DNA of 64,000 bases, from contig CAZAQY010000009.1 in NCBI GenBank assembly GCA_964486845.1, forward strand, positions 11,223 to 75,222. Direction: 5' to 3'. The notes under the pieces are model-generated. The model saw only the letters and a list, made by a program, of their open reading frames with translations, searched no databases and was not told where the DNA came from. A program made the position numbers and the translations under genes. Below, piece after piece: positions 26,371 to 35,595 of the stretch (within the stretch, counting starts at the first letter, position 1; every line of letters starts with the position of its first letter). The stretch comes from Anammoximicrobium sp964486845 (GTDB taxonomy: Bacteria; Planctomycetota; Planctomycetia; Pirellulales; Pirellulaceae).

Positions 26371-29300
26371 TCACTCCTCGCGAAGCGCCGCCAAAATCGG
26401 CGCCTGCAGGGTGGCGCGGACCGAGGCCAGGCTGGACAGGCAGCCGGCGACCAGGACGACAGCCAGCAGCAGCGCCAGGTCGAGCAGTGGAATCGAGGCG
26501 CCGCCGGCGAGCATGTGCGGCAGCGCGGTGACCAGGGCGGCTGCGAAGCCCGTCAGCAGCCCACCGAGGAGCAAGGCGACGTTCTCCAACATCACGAGCC
26601 CCGCCAGTCGGCGGCGGCGGAAGCCAGAGGCCCGCAGCAGCGCCAGTTCGCCGCGACGCTCGATCACGTTCCGAACCTGAACCGTGGCCAGCCCGAACGT
26701 GCCCAGCAGCAATCCCAAACCGCCCAGGCTCTGGAAGGTGCTCAAGTAAGTGTTCTGGATCGCGAACAGATCCTCCAGACGCTGGCCGGTCGACACCGCG
26801 TCGAAACCTTGGTCGCCCAGGCGGTCCTCCAACGCTTCTGCGACTTGCTGTGTCTTGCCGGCCGGCGACTTGACCAGGAAGTAACGGTAACCGCTGGCGT
26901 TGGGAAACCGCCGGACGAAATCGGATTCGCCGATCACCAGGCTGCCCTGCAGTACACTGTTGCTCAGCAGACCGACGACGCGGAAGCGGACGGTTCCCGC
27001 TTCCGGATAAGTCAATTCGAACTCTTCACCGACGCCGCGATACAGGTGCAGGCTGTACACGGCCATGTTCTTGTCGAGGACCACGGGAATGATCGGTTCC
27101 GTCGCATGTGCGGAGGAAGGGACGGGGCGGGAGACCCGTCCTACGGAGGAGAGCAGGCGCCAGGGATTGGCCTTGCCGGCGGGGGATTCTGATTCCGCGG
27201 CGCTGTCGGCCCAAGCGAAGGCTTGGACCGACCGATCGTCGAAGTAGCGGACGAATTGCTCGGTGATGCCGATCACTTGCGGCCGGGAGGCCTGATACAG
27301 GTTCCTGCAGCTGGCATCATCGCCGGCCTGCAGACGCAACGGCAGGACGGTGCCGCCCGTGAGGACGGCCGCCCGATCCGCCAACAGCCCTTCGCGGCCC
27401 TGCGGCGTACTCCAGTCGCCGAACACCGGTTCGGAACTTTCCGCCATCAAGTCGAAGCCGCCGGTTCCGGAAGCCGTCGGAGCCAGCCGGAAGGAACTCA
27501 TGGCCACGATCAAAAAGCTGGCCACGGCCATCAAGCCTACGGTCAACGTGCTGCGGCCGGGATGACGCGCGACGTTGCGGGCGGCCAGCCAGCGCAGGTT
27601 CCAGCCGGCTGTCCCGGCCCCGATCCGCCCGCCGGTCTTGAAATAGCGGCGGATGACCACCAGCAGCGCGACCAGGACCGAGGTTCCCGAACCGACAAAT
27701 GCACCTGCCTGAGCGTCGCCGCCCAGTCGCGGCGCCGCGAAGGCCAGTGCCGTCGCCACCACCAGCAGGAGGACCGCCGTAGCCGGCCCCCAGCGGCCGG
27801 CCGCAGCGTACACCGCTTCGTCCGACTCGGCCGCCTGCCCGGCCAGCAGTCGCCGCACGGAGATCGCCTTCGTTCGCCGCACGCTCCACAGAATCGTCAA
27901 CGCGCAAATCATCACACCGCTGGCATAGCCGATCACCAGACTCGGCGGCCGGACGAAGAGTCTCAGAAACGGCGCCGAAATCGCTCCGATCCACCAGGTC
28001 CTCAATCCGGTCAGCATCAACCACGCATAGCCGACACCGATGGCGACGCCCAGAATGCCGCCGGCCGCGGCGACGATGGCGCCCTCGACGGAAAATAGCC
28101 GCGTGGCCAGACGGCGCGGGAAGCCGACGGCCAGCAGCGTGCCAACCTCGCGCGCCCGTCGCTCCACGCCCAAGCGAAACAGCAGGGCGACCAGCATCAA
28201 CGCGGCGACGATGATGAAGAAGCTCAGGAACAAGAACAACACGTCGAACGGCGTCGCGCCCTTCGAAGCGTCCAGTCCGCGCTGCTTGACCGGCAAGAAG
28301 TCGAAACCAAACTCGGCGCGGCGCGAATCCAGTTCCGCCAGGAGTTTTTGCTCCAACTGTGTCCGGAACGCCCGCTCCCGTGCTTCGCCGACAGGCAGAT
28401 CCGGCGGCGCCGGGACCCGCACCGAAGTCGCCTCGCCAAACCGGCTGCCCCACAGCCGCCTGCCGGCCGCCAGCGAGACGAATGCTTTGGGCGTCGTGCG
28501 GTGGTTTTCCCAGTACTCATCATCCTGCGGCCGTACGCGGCGATAATCGACGGGAAACGGTGCCTCCCACTTGCTGATCGATTCCTGGTCCGTCACACCC
28601 TCGACGACCGGTGTCAAATCGGGGTCGTTGGCCGGCGTCGGGCGGATCGTGTACTGTGCCGGGCGGCTCCTCCCATAGGGGGTATCCGGTTCGGTCAGCG
28701 GCACGACCGCTTTCAGCACGAACTCCGCAGTCTCCTCCTCCAGGCGGTCGTGTGTGGTTTCGGGCTTGTAGAAAGTCACGCGAATTCGGTCGCCAAGCTG
28801 AGCGTTCAGGTCGGCGGCGGCCCAGCTGTTCAAGGCCATCTCGCCGGCTCCGAGCACGATGGGCGTCCGGCCATCGGCGGCCAACAGCGGTCCCAGCCCC
28901 GGCTGTGAATCGACCGCCGTGACCAGCGAGTAGGGGATGATGGGCGAGGCGCCATCGCTGCCGGCTTTTTCGATCGAATTAGCCAGGTAGGTCAGCGCGG
29001 GCTGAGCGTCATCCCCGTTCCAGGCCTGCATTGCCGCCTGCTCCGCCGGCGGTGAAAAGAGCATGCGATCCGTCGTGAGGCTGAAGTAATCGAAGACGAC
29101 CTCGTCACGATCCATATCGACAGACCGAAAGGTGCGGCGCACGCGTTGGAGCGACATGCCGTAGTCGGACAAGTTCGGCTGCAGGGCGGCGGCCAGGGCG
29201 GATTCCGCGTCCGGATTCGGCGGCGAGTGCGGCGAGCGGCCTGCGACCAGGATCGCATTCACGCGGCTTTCCTGTCCCAGCGCCGCCTGCAATGTCTCGC

Positions 29301-29952
29301 CGGCCACATAGGCGTTTCGCGGCGTCGTCTGACTGGCACTCAGGCTGAATCTCCCCAGGCTCTCGGCGGGGATGATCTCGATCACGCGCAGGCCCGCAAT
29401 CGTGCGAATCCGATCTGACCTGCGGCCCAGGGGGCTCTCGGCCGGCACCTGGTTGGCCTTGGGCAGCCGCAGCAAGACCTCGTCACCCACGCCCGCATGT
29501 AATTCCTCGGCCAGCGGTGCGTTCAACACGATCTCGTCGCGTCCTGGCGTCCGCGCGGGCCGGTACTTGACGTCGCCCAACTCCCAGAACTCCGCGCCGC
29601 ATCCGACAATCATCACCTGTGCCGCCCGCCCGGATCGGCCGGTTCCCCGCGTTTCTACCGTCCCGCGGGGAAACAGAATCACCTCAGTGGCATCGGAGAA
29701 ATGCCGGCGGAAATCGGGCGCCGCCTTGAGCCTCGCGGACAAGCCGGATGCGAAAAACCGGTCGGTTACCAGCACATTGTCGATCCGTCCCAGCCGATCC
29801 AACGTCAGCCGCCGCAGACTGCCGCGGACCGAATCGCCCACCAGCAGCGCGCCTGTCAGCACCGCCGTCGCCGCCGCTACGCCCAGCGCCACGGCCACGT
29901 TGATCCGCCAGTGATGAAGGAGGCTGCGAAGAATGAACCGCCAAGTCGACAT
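26371..29952 (-). CDS. ABC transporter permease of the FtsX/MacB type
   Basis: A 1193-residue membrane protein. It opens with a membrane helix (about 18-38, NVAVALGVAAATAVLTGALLVGDSVRGSL), the standard start of long FtsX-type permeases. A large periplasmic region follows, then a four-helix core (about 580-780) and a final FtsX domain at the C-terminus (FATVQVRNVIERRGELALLRASGF, then helices). Such permeases move or extract lipids or lipoproteins using a separate ATPase. No ATPase gene adjoins it; the LolD-like gene at 57 kb is the only candidate in the window. A palindromic element is inserted in frame near residue 940 (SVGRVSRPVPSS). The gene ends next to the decayed sugar genes. Confidence 0.88.
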   Translation of the reverse strand: MSTWRFILRSLLHHWRINVAVALGVAAATAVLTGALLVGDSVRGSLRRLTLDRLGRIDNVLVTDRFFASGLSARLKAAPDFRRHFSDATEVILFPRGTVETRGTGRSGRAAQVMIVGCGAEFWELGDVKYRPARTPGRDEIVLNAPLAEELHAGVGDEVLLRLPKANQVPAESPLGRRSDRIRTIAGLRVIEIIPAESLGRFSLSASQTTPRNAYVAGETLQAALGQESRVNAILVAGRSPHSPPNPDAESALAAALQPNLSDYGMSLQRVRRTFRSVDMDRDEVVFDYFSLTTDRMLFSPPAEQAAMQAWNGDDAQPALTYLANSIEKAGSDGASPIIPYSLVTAVDSQPGLGPLLAADGRTPIVLGAGEMALNSWAAADLNAQLGDRIRVTFYKPETTHDRLEEETAEFVLKAVVPLTEPDTPYGRSRPAQYTIRPTPANDPDLTPVVEGVTDQESISKWEAPFPVDYRRVRPQDDEYWENHRTTPKAFVSLAAGRRLWGSRFGEATSVRVPAPPDLPVGEARERAFRTQLEQKLLAELDSRRAEFGFDFLPVKQRGLDASKGATPFDVLFLFLSFFIIVAALMLVALLFRLGVERRAREVGTLLAVGFPRRLATRLFSVEGAIVAAAGGILGVAIGVGYAWLMLTGLRTWWIGAISAPFLRLFVRPPSLVIGYASGVMICALTILWSVRRTKAISVRRLLAGQAAESDEAVYAAAGRWGPATAVLLLVVATALAFAAPRLGGDAQAGAFVGSGTSVLVALLVVIRRYFKTGGRIGAGTAGWNLRWLAARNVARHPGRSTLTVGLMAVASFLIVAMSSFRLAPTASGTGGFDLMAESSEPVFGDWSTPQGREGLLADRAAVLTGGTVLPLRLQAGDDASCRNLYQASRPQVIGITEQFVRYFDDRSVQAFAWADSAAESESPAGKANPWRLLSSVGRVSRPVPSSAHATEPIIPVVLDKNMAVYSLHLYRGVGEEFELTYPEAGTVRFRVVGLLSNSVLQGSLVIGESDFVRRFPNASGYRYFLVKSPAGKTQQVAEALEDRLGDQGFDAVSTGQRLEDLFAIQNTYLSTFQSLGGLGLLLGTFGLATVQVRNVIERRGELALLRASGFRRRRLAGLVMLENVALLLGGLLTGFAAALVTALPHMLAGGASIPLLDLALLLAVVLVAGCLSSLASVRATLQAPILAALREE
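27120..27145. repeat. Palindromic element inside the permease gene
   Basis: GGACGGG / CCCGTCC arms at 27120-27141 with an 8-base loop, followed by CTACG (GTAG on the minus strand, as in the other elements). It is translated in frame as part of SVGRVSRPVPSS, a stretch that looks foreign to the FtsX domain. Confidence 0.65.
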
Positions 29953-30117
29953 GGTTCGCTTTCCGTGCTTCTTCGTGTTGACTCACAGCTTGACTGCCGG
30001 GCGCTCCAGTGTACGAGATCTTCCCAGACCGCTTCGTCCGTCACAGAGTATTGAGGAAAACTCGTATCAGATCAACTGAGCAACGCATCCCGCTGCACTT
30101 TTCCGGACACGGCCCGC

Positions 30118-30132
30118 AGTGTAGAATACACT
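30118..30132 (+). promoter_or_regulatory. Palindrome over a -10-like box before the Uma2 gene
   Basis: AGTGTA-GAA-TACACT is a perfect 6-base inverted repeat that contains TAGAAT, a -10-like hexamer, about 50 bases before the Uma2 ATG. It could be an operator. No clear -35 is seen. Confidence 0.35.
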
Positions 30133-30181
30133 CGCGCAACGCACAGAACTCGCGTCCTTGGCTCATTGATCGGGCTCGCTC

Positions 30182-30937
30182 ATGGCTGCCGACATGGTTT
30201 CGCACGACATCCCGCAGGAACGGCTGCTGGAACTTCGTCCGTGCGTTGATCACCTGGTGACGGAAGATGATACTCCCGTGGACAGCATCTTTTCAGAAAA
30301 GCAGCAGCGGCTGCTGACCGAGCCGCTTTTCAGTTCGTGGGCCGCGGAGGGTGAGAAGCGGACCTTTGTGGCTCTGGCCAATGTCGGACTGTTCTACTCG
30401 GTGCGTCAACCACCCTTCGTGCCCGACGTGTTGCTCAGTCTTGACGTCGAGTTGCCGCCGGACGTACACCCCAAGCCGTTCCGTTCGTATTTCCTGTGGG
30501 AATACGGGAAGCCGCCGGATGTCGTGATCGAAGTTGTTTCCAATCGCGAGGGCGGCGAGGATGCGGACAAGTTGGCCGGATACGCCCGAATCGGCGTCAA
30601 GTACTATGTGATTTTCGATCCCGACTGCCTCTTGAGCGATCAACTGCTGCGGCCCTTCCGTCTGGAGGCGGGGGGATATCGCGACATGGCAGGCCCGATT
30701 TGGCTGCCTTGCGCAGGTCTCGGCCTGCAACTGTGGCAGGGGCGTTTTGAAGACGTCGACGACACTTGGCTTCGCTGGGTGGACAAACAGGGCCGGCCGA
30801 TTCCGACGGGGGCAGAGCGTGCGGAACGCGAGCAAGCCCGTGCTGTACGCGAACAAGCCCGTGCTGTACGCGAACAAGCCCGTGCGGAACGCCTCATGGA
30901 ACAACTGAGGCGATTGGGTGCGGAGCCGGAAGTCTGA
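30182..30937 (+). CDS. Uma2 family endonuclease
   Basis: A 251-residue protein of the Uma2 (DUF820) family, a PD-(D/E)xK-type restriction-nuclease fold. The active-site strand is seen as PPDVVIEVVSN, and the Y-x-x-x-G-V-K-Y-Y-V-I-F-D-P pattern follows. The C-terminal tail is a heptad repeat (E-Q-A-R-A-V-R repeated), encoded by near-identical 21-bp units, which should form a short coiled coil. Uma2 genes occur in many copies in cyanobacteria and planctomycetes; their cellular role is not settled. An ATG at 30194 is a possible later start. It is convergent with a membrane protein gene. Confidence 0.88.
   Translation: MAADMVSHDIPQERLLELRPCVDHLVTEDDTPVDSIFSEKQQRLLTEPLFSSWAAEGEKRTFVALANVGLFYSVRQPPFVPDVLLSLDVELPPDVHPKPFRSYFLWEYGKPPDVVIEVVSNREGGEDADKLAGYARIGVKYYVIFDPDCLLSDQLLRPFRLEAGGYRDMAGPIWLPCAGLGLQLWQGRFEDVDDTWLRWVDKQGRPIPTGAERAEREQARAVREQARAVREQARAERLMEQLRRLGAEPEV
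30828..30890 (+). repeat. Three 21-bp tandem units encoding heptads
   Basis: Three units GCGARCAAGCCCGTGC(T/G)(G)(T/A)AC-like of 21 bases lie at 30828, 30849 and 30870. The first two differ by one base. Each encodes one seven-residue turn (R-E-Q-A-R-A-V) of the Uma2 C-terminal coiled coil. Confidence 0.85.
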
Positions 30938-30969
30938 CAAGGCTGCCGCGACTTGCCGCACCACGCGTC

Positions 30970-31959
30970 TCAGGGGGCCGCGACCGGCGGTTTGAAGGTG
31001 CTGTGATTGTGATTCACCTTGAAGAAGACCACCTTCAGCAGCACTAATCCCAGCACCCCCGCCGGCAACACCGGGATCAACAGCAGCGGCCATTCGCCCC
31101 AGAACGCCCAGACGATTCCCGCCAGGGCGACAAGCAATCCGCAAGCCAAGACTCGACGGCTGGCTGCCAGCAGCGGGAGCAGCAAGACCATCGCGACCCA
31201 AGCACTCACAACGGCGGCGGGCCAGCGGTCCCAGAACGCGCGCAGCAGGCCGCTCACCACTCCCGTCGCCAGCATCACCAGGAGCATCGTCCGGAGGCTG
31301 AATTGGAAAGGTGCGTGCGGCGGCAAAAGTTGGTCCTCGGCTGTTGTCTCACTCAGATCGTGGGGGCGTGCCGCTTGCAGAAACAGCAGAAAAATGGCCG
31401 GCCCGAAGGACCAGATCATCACGTAGATCCCAGCGAAGATGCCAATTGCCGTTGCCACCCCCACGAAACAGCCCGGGCGGCGGCTGACGGTCAGATGCGA
31501 CGGCACCGCCGCCAGCATCTCGGCGACACTGCCGGCAAAGACCAGCCTGGACAACTGGAAGATGGCGTGGTAACGCTGCTGCTTTCGCGTGTACACATAC
31601 AGCAACACGCCCCAGAAGATCCAGGTGGCCAGCAGCGCCGCCCAGCCGGCCCACTCCCAGCCCGTCGAATCCTGTTTGTCGTCAAACCGAAGCAATTCGG
31701 CAAACGCCAGCGTCAATCCGCCCGCCAAGACGGCCAGCATGAACGAGGCGGCGGCCACCGGCATCAGCAGACGCGGCCGGCGAATCGGACGGCACAGGTC
31801 CTTGTGGCCCGCGCCCAGGATGAACAAGGCCGAACTGGACAACGTGATCGCCAGCAGGACGATCACCGGCCAAGCAACGTCGCCGGCGATGACCAGCGCG
31901 AACAGGCCGCCCACCAAGCCGACGTAGAACAGGAGCAGAATCCAGCGGACGACGCGCAT
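30970..31959 (-). CDS. Multi-pass membrane protein, hypothetical
   Basis: A 329-residue integral membrane protein with about nine hydrophobic helices (for example 5-27, 30-48, 66-90, 106-122, 165-195, 225-243, 250-270, 273-290, 291-313). The central motif FQFSLRTMLLVML is a recurrent sequence in planctomycete membrane proteins of unknown function. There is a soluble loop around 55-65 and 200-220. No transporter family motif or catalytic residues are recognised. The start ATG has no clear ribosome site. It is convergent with the Uma2 gene. The function remains open. Confidence 0.8.
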   Translation of the reverse strand: MRVVRWILLLFYVGLVGGLFALVIAGDVAWPVIVLLAITLSSSALFILGAGHKDLCRPIRRPRLLMPVAAASFMLAVLAGGLTLAFAELLRFDDKQDSTGWEWAGWAALLATWIFWGVLLYVYTRKQQRYHAIFQLSRLVFAGSVAEMLAAVPSHLTVSRRPGCFVGVATAIGIFAGIYVMIWSFGPAIFLLFLQAARPHDLSETTAEDQLLPPHAPFQFSLRTMLLVMLATGVVSGLLRAFWDRWPAAVVSAWVAMVLLLPLLAASRRVLACGLLVALAGIVWAFWGEWPLLLIPVLPAGVLGLVLLKVVFFKVNHNHSTFKPPVAAP

Positions 31960-32367
31960 CTTCGGACAGCCGGCAGGTTACGGTTTTGTGGAGTTCCCCC
32001 GATACGCTTTTCGTCGCATCGTCACGTATCGCTGTCTGTCGGAATGCCGGTCGCTCTGGCTTTGGGCCAAAGTCGTGGTGAGGACAGATTGTGCATGGAA
32101 GATGCGGGGCAGCAAATCCGTAGCGAAAATGCCGATTACGCCGGCGCGTTATGCCTGCAGAAACATGCAGAAGAAGCAAGACAGGAGCTGACAGAAAGAT
32201 GGGGTGACAGAAAAATGAGAAAGGACCAGGAAATGAGATACCGGTGCTCCCTCTTTTCCGCAGTCAGTCCTGGCTTTCGTCTTTCATTTTTCTGTCACCC
32301 CATTTTTCTGCCAGCTTTTTTCGTTATCTTTCTGTCGGTTTCTGATTCCACTTGGAGGTTTCCGCGG
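31960..32367. other. Intergenic region with a long hairpin element
   Basis: About 400 bases between the divergent membrane protein and SDR genes. Apart from the long inverted repeat at 32187-32315, described separately, it has no family-like reading frame. A GGAGG site at 32354-32358 serves the SDR start. Confidence 0.5.
32187..32315. repeat. Imperfect inverted repeat of about 35 bp, MITE- or REP-like
   Basis: The left arm 32187-32223 and the right arm 32281-32315 are near-perfect reverse complements around a 57-base centre. Each arm is itself repetitive: GACAGAAARATG-GGG-TGACAGAAAAATG. A further ATCTTTCTGTC follows at about 32326. The centre continues the pairing with CCAGGA / TCCTGG. It looks like a non-autonomous element or an old pair of mobile repeats, not a terminator, since no T run follows on the coding side. 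Confidence 0.75.
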
Positions 32368-33168
32368 ATGACGCTCGCGATGGACACCGGACTGGAGGGC
32401 AAGACGGCGGTGGTGACGGGATCGTCCAGCGGAATCGGGCGGGCGATCGCGCTGCAACTGGCGGCGGCCGGCGCTGACGTGCTGGTCCACACGCGCACCA
32501 GCGCCGCCGCGGCGGACGCCGTGGCCGCCGAGGTTCAAGCCTTGGGGCGACGCGCAATGGTGCTGCTGGCCGATCTGGCCGACCCTTGCTCGCACCAGAC
32601 GCTGGTCGAGGCCGCGTGGGCTTGGCGCGGTGCCATCGACGTGTGGATCAACAATGCCGGGGCGGACGTCCTGACCGGCGAAGCGGCGGCGTGGTCGTTC
32701 GAGGAGAAACTGGACCGGTTGTGGCAGGTCGATGTCGTGGCCACGATGCGCCTGTCCCGACTGGCCGGCGCGCGCATGAAACGGCAGGCCTCTCGGGCCG
32801 GTCAAGCGGTGATCCTGAACATGGGCTGGGATCAAGCTGACTACGGCATGGGCGGCGACAGTGGGGAGATGTTCGGGGCGGTCAAAGGCGCCGTGATGGC
32901 GTTCACCAAGAGCCTGGCTTGTTCGCTGGCCCCCGAAGTCCGCGTCAACTGCCTCGCGCCGGGCTGGATCAAGACCGCCTGGGGCGAGCACGCTTCCGAG
33001 TGCTGGCAGGAGCGTGCCCGGCGCGAATCGCTGCTGCAGCGCTGGGGCACGCCGGAAGACGTGGCCCGCGTCGCCCGCTTTCTCGCCTCGCCCGCCGCCG
33101 AATTCATCACCGGCCAAGTGATCCCCGTCAACGGCGGGTTGCGACGTGGCGAACCGGCGAATCCATGA
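32368..33168 (+). CDS. SDR-fold protein lacking the catalytic tyrosine
   Basis: A 266-residue SDR-family protein. The cofactor motif TGSSSGIG and the INNAG motif are intact, and the C-terminal TGQVIPVNGG is typical. The active site is not: where Y-x-x-x-K is expected the sequence is F-G-A-V-K, and the catalytic serine strand reads LNMGWDQA. The nucleotide fold is therefore kept, but ordinary SDR chemistry is doubtful; it may bind NAD(P) or use another residue. The start is set by GGAGG at 32354-32358; the frame is open far upstream but that part is non-coding. It is convergent with the DUF3472 gene. Confidence 0.87.
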   Translation: MTLAMDTGLEGKTAVVTGSSSGIGRAIALQLAAAGADVLVHTRTSAAAADAVAAEVQALGRRAMVLLADLADPCSHQTLVEAAWAWRGAIDVWINNAGADVLTGEAAAWSFEEKLDRLWQVDVVATMRLSRLAGARMKRQASRAGQAVILNMGWDQADYGMGGDSGEMFGAVKGAVMAFTKSLACSLAPEVRVNCLAPGWIKTAWGEHASECWQERARRESLLQRWGTPEDVARVARFLASPAAEFITGQVIPVNGGLRRGEPANP

Positions 33169-33288
33169 GAACAGAACATGACCGGCAGAATCTGGGAGAG
33201 AAGCCCGGCTTTTGCGAAACGTCCGGTACTCGACGGCGTCGCTCCTTCGCCGGCATCATCCCTCTCCGTCGCGGTCCGAGTTGTGCTT

Positions 33289-34134
33289 CTATGGCTCGAA
33301 CGGCACCTTCGGCCGCGGCGTTTCGCCTGCCGGAGTCTCGATTGTGGACCACAGTGCGTGCGTCGTTTTCGTGTCGCCGCCCGTGGCCAGGAAGAACCGG
33401 CCGTCTTCCACGCCGGCGTTGATGTTGTCCTTGGCTTCCCACTCGGCCCCGGACGCCGTGAACCGCGCACGCTTCAGCGGCGCCCACTCGCCGCCGGCCG
33501 TCTTCACCCAGCCGTTGCCAAAGCGGGCGCGGCGGACTTCGTGAACGCTGCGGCCGTCGCGGCGGAAGTCCTCGATGAACGAGTACAGCCCGCGCAGGCT
33601 CTGGCCGCCGGTGCGCGTGCGGAAGGTGACCAAATGCTCCCACTGGCTGCGGTCGTTCAGCCAGACGTAGCCCGCATAGGCCGTCTTCTGTCCGTCGGCG
33701 GCCGCGGTTACCGCGAACCGGTACGTCTGGCCGATCGTCCAGTCGAAGTTGCCCATGCACTGGCCGCCGGTTCCCTCGCCACCGAAACGGCGGATCCGCA
33801 CGTCGGGCGCCTGGTGCAAGCACTCGACGCGTTCCTCTTCCTTGACCGCATTCGGGTCGTCGCCCTTCGTCGGATCCCAGACGGAAAAGAGAATCACCTT
33901 ACGTCCGTCGGACAGTTCCTGAATGCCGAAATAACCCGTATTCCAACCGGCCGCCATAAAGTAGCTGCCAGGCGTCGATTCCAGGACCGTCATCTCGTTG
34001 TAGAACAGCACGGCGTCAGGCACTCGGTAGCCGAGATGGACCGAACGAGCCGCACGCGGCGGCGCGGCTGGCTCCGCCGCCCAGTTGGACGAGGACAGAA
34101 CCATCGAAACAAACAGGACGAAAGCAATTCTCAT
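33289..34134 (-). CDS. DUF3472 family secreted protein
   Basis: A 281-residue protein with a cleavable signal peptide (hydrophobic core about 4-18, cleavage near NWAAEP). The rest matches DUF3472: FYNEMTV near 45, SYFMAAGWNTGYFGIQ, ILFSVWDP, and GYVWLNDRSQWEHLVTFRT. The domain is a beta-rich, probably carbohydrate-associated fold known from Bacteroidetes and planctomycetes; no enzyme activity is established. It lies 12 bases downstream of the nucleoside-hydrolase-like lipoprotein gene and is probably co-transcribed with it, so the two may act together outside the cytoplasm. Confidence 0.87.
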   Translation of the reverse strand: MRIAFVLFVSMVLSSSNWAAEPAAPPRAARSVHLGYRVPDAVLFYNEMTVLESTPGSYFMAAGWNTGYFGIQELSDGRKVILFSVWDPTKGDDPNAVKEEERVECLHQAPDVRIRRFGGEGTGGQCMGNFDWTIGQTYRFAVTAAADGQKTAYAGYVWLNDRSQWEHLVTFRTRTGGQSLRGLYSFIEDFRRDGRSVHEVRRARFGNGWVKTAGGEWAPLKRARFTASGAEWEAKDNINAGVEDGRFFLATGGDTKTTHALWSTIETPAGETPRPKVPFEP

Positions 34135-34146
34135 CGTCGAGTTCCC

Positions 34147-35595
34147 TTAGTCTCTTCCCAGTTCGGCCAGCGTGTTTTTGAGGCAACTCGCCAGGATCCG
34201 GTCAAAACGCGGTTCGATCTGCTGAAACAGAAAACAATCCGGCTGCTGGGTGTCGAGTTCCGTGCGCAACTCGGCGGGCGCCTGCTCCGGAATCACGAAT
34301 ATCGCCGCCTGGGTGCGCTTGTCCTCGTAGACGATTTCCGCCCGGTGCTCGCCGGCGGCCCAGAACTGGAAGTAGACGTCCAGCTGTCGCCCTTGACGCT
34401 CGCACGCCACGCGCCACCAGCGCCCCGTTTCGACCTGTTCCCAGCGGCCTTCCTTGGGACCCGTCAGGACCACGTTTTGCACCGGCTTGTCAGCGTCCAG
34501 GCCCAGCAACCGCACATGGCAGTCGGGTTTGCCGTCGGGCGACGCGTCACGAGTGCCCACGCGATCGGCATCCCTTCCCAAGAACGCAGCGGTCAGTTGG
34601 CCCGGAGCAGGTTCCGCCAGTTCCGCGGGTTCAGGACGTTGCGGTTTCTCGACGGTCACTCGCACCGGCGAGAACCGGAACGTCGTCACCTCCTTGTCGG
34701 CCAATCCCGCCTGTCGGGCCTGCACGGGCTGCAAGGCGGCGAAATCGTCCTCGTCACGTTCGTAGATGCGCCGCCCGGCAGCGTGGTACAGCGGGCCGGT
34801 ACACCACATGTTTCGCGGCCCCTTGGGCAACGAGTGCTCCCCGGATCGCAGAAACGCCAAGGGATCTTCCTGCGATTTGGTCAAACAGTACACGAAGAAA
34901 TTCTGCATCGTCGGCGCGCAGGCACCGACCACGGCAGCTTGGTCCGCGATGAAGTGAGTCTGGTAGCCCTGCTCGCCATAGCAGGGGCACCAGAACAGGG
35001 GCAGTCCGGACTCGAACACGCGCAGGTAGGCCGTGGGGTCCAGGGTCACGTTCCACTCCTTCTGCGGTCCGCCGGGTCCATTCCCGGCGTTGAAGTAGAG
35101 CGCCCGCACCTTGTCTCGCAGCAATTCGCGTTCGCGGTTGTAGGCCGCCGCCACGTCCCGCAGGCTGCCCGTGGTAAAGATGACCACTTTTTCCCGCGAT
35201 TGCCGCAGTATCGACAGGATCAATTCGATCCCGCCCTGGCACTCCGGCGGCACGTCGTCGGCTTGGTCATCGCCACTGCGCAGCGGCCGGTCGATGCCGA
35301 TCGCAAACGGCACACGGCGGCCGGCGATTTGCAGGATCTGCTCGACCGGCGCACGTCCCATCCGCTGCCGCTGCCGCTCGCCCAGATCCAGCACGATGCC
35401 GCGCACGTCCAACTCGGACAGCGAGAACAAGGTCGCCAAGTCGTAGTGGTCGTCGGGATCGTCGTGGGGATGGAGCAGATCCGTCGAATAGATGACGGAG
35501 ATGCGGGAGGCCGGAGGCTCTGCCTCAGCAGCCGGCGCCGCCGGCGCACATCCGACCAGCCACCCGCACACAAGTCCGAGCAGTTCACGACGCAT
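34147..35595 (-). CDS. Nucleoside hydrolase-like lipoprotein
   Basis: A 482-residue protein with a short signal ending in a lipobox-like L-V-G-C (13-16), so probably a lipoprotein. Residues about 30-320 resemble the inosine-uridine nucleoside hydrolase fold: an early acidic cluster HDDPDDHYDLATLFSL in place of the D-x-D-x-x-x-D-D calcium site, and VVIFTTGSLRDVAAAYNRE. The calcium-site spacing is not canonical, so activity on ribosides is uncertain. The C-terminal 150 residues are a separate beta-rich domain. GGGGAGG precedes the ATG at good spacing. It heads a two-gene operon with the DUF3472 gene. Confidence 0.75.
   Translation of the reverse strand: MRRELLGLVCGWLVGCAPAAPAAEAEPPASRISVIYSTDLLHPHDDPDDHYDLATLFSLSELDVRGIVLDLGERQRQRMGRAPVEQILQIAGRRVPFAIGIDRPLRSGDDQADDVPPECQGGIELILSILRQSREKVVIFTTGSLRDVAAAYNRERELLRDKVRALYFNAGNGPGGPQKEWNVTLDPTAYLRVFESGLPLFWCPCYGEQGYQTHFIADQAAVVGACAPTMQNFFVYCLTKSQEDPLAFLRSGEHSLPKGPRNMWCTGPLYHAAGRRIYERDEDDFAALQPVQARQAGLADKEVTTFRFSPVRVTVEKPQRPEPAELAEPAPGQLTAAFLGRDADRVGTRDASPDGKPDCHVRLLGLDADKPVQNVVLTGPKEGRWEQVETGRWWRVACERQGRQLDVYFQFWAAGEHRAEIVYEDKRTQAAIFVIPEQAPAELRTELDTQQPDCFLFQQIEPRFDRILASCLKNTLAELGRD

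Noticed and set aside
31303..32367. Upstream extension of the atypical SDR frame to 621 residues
   Set aside because: The extension is basic and low in structure, overlaps a membrane protein gene on the other strand, and a GGAGG site marks the start at 32368.
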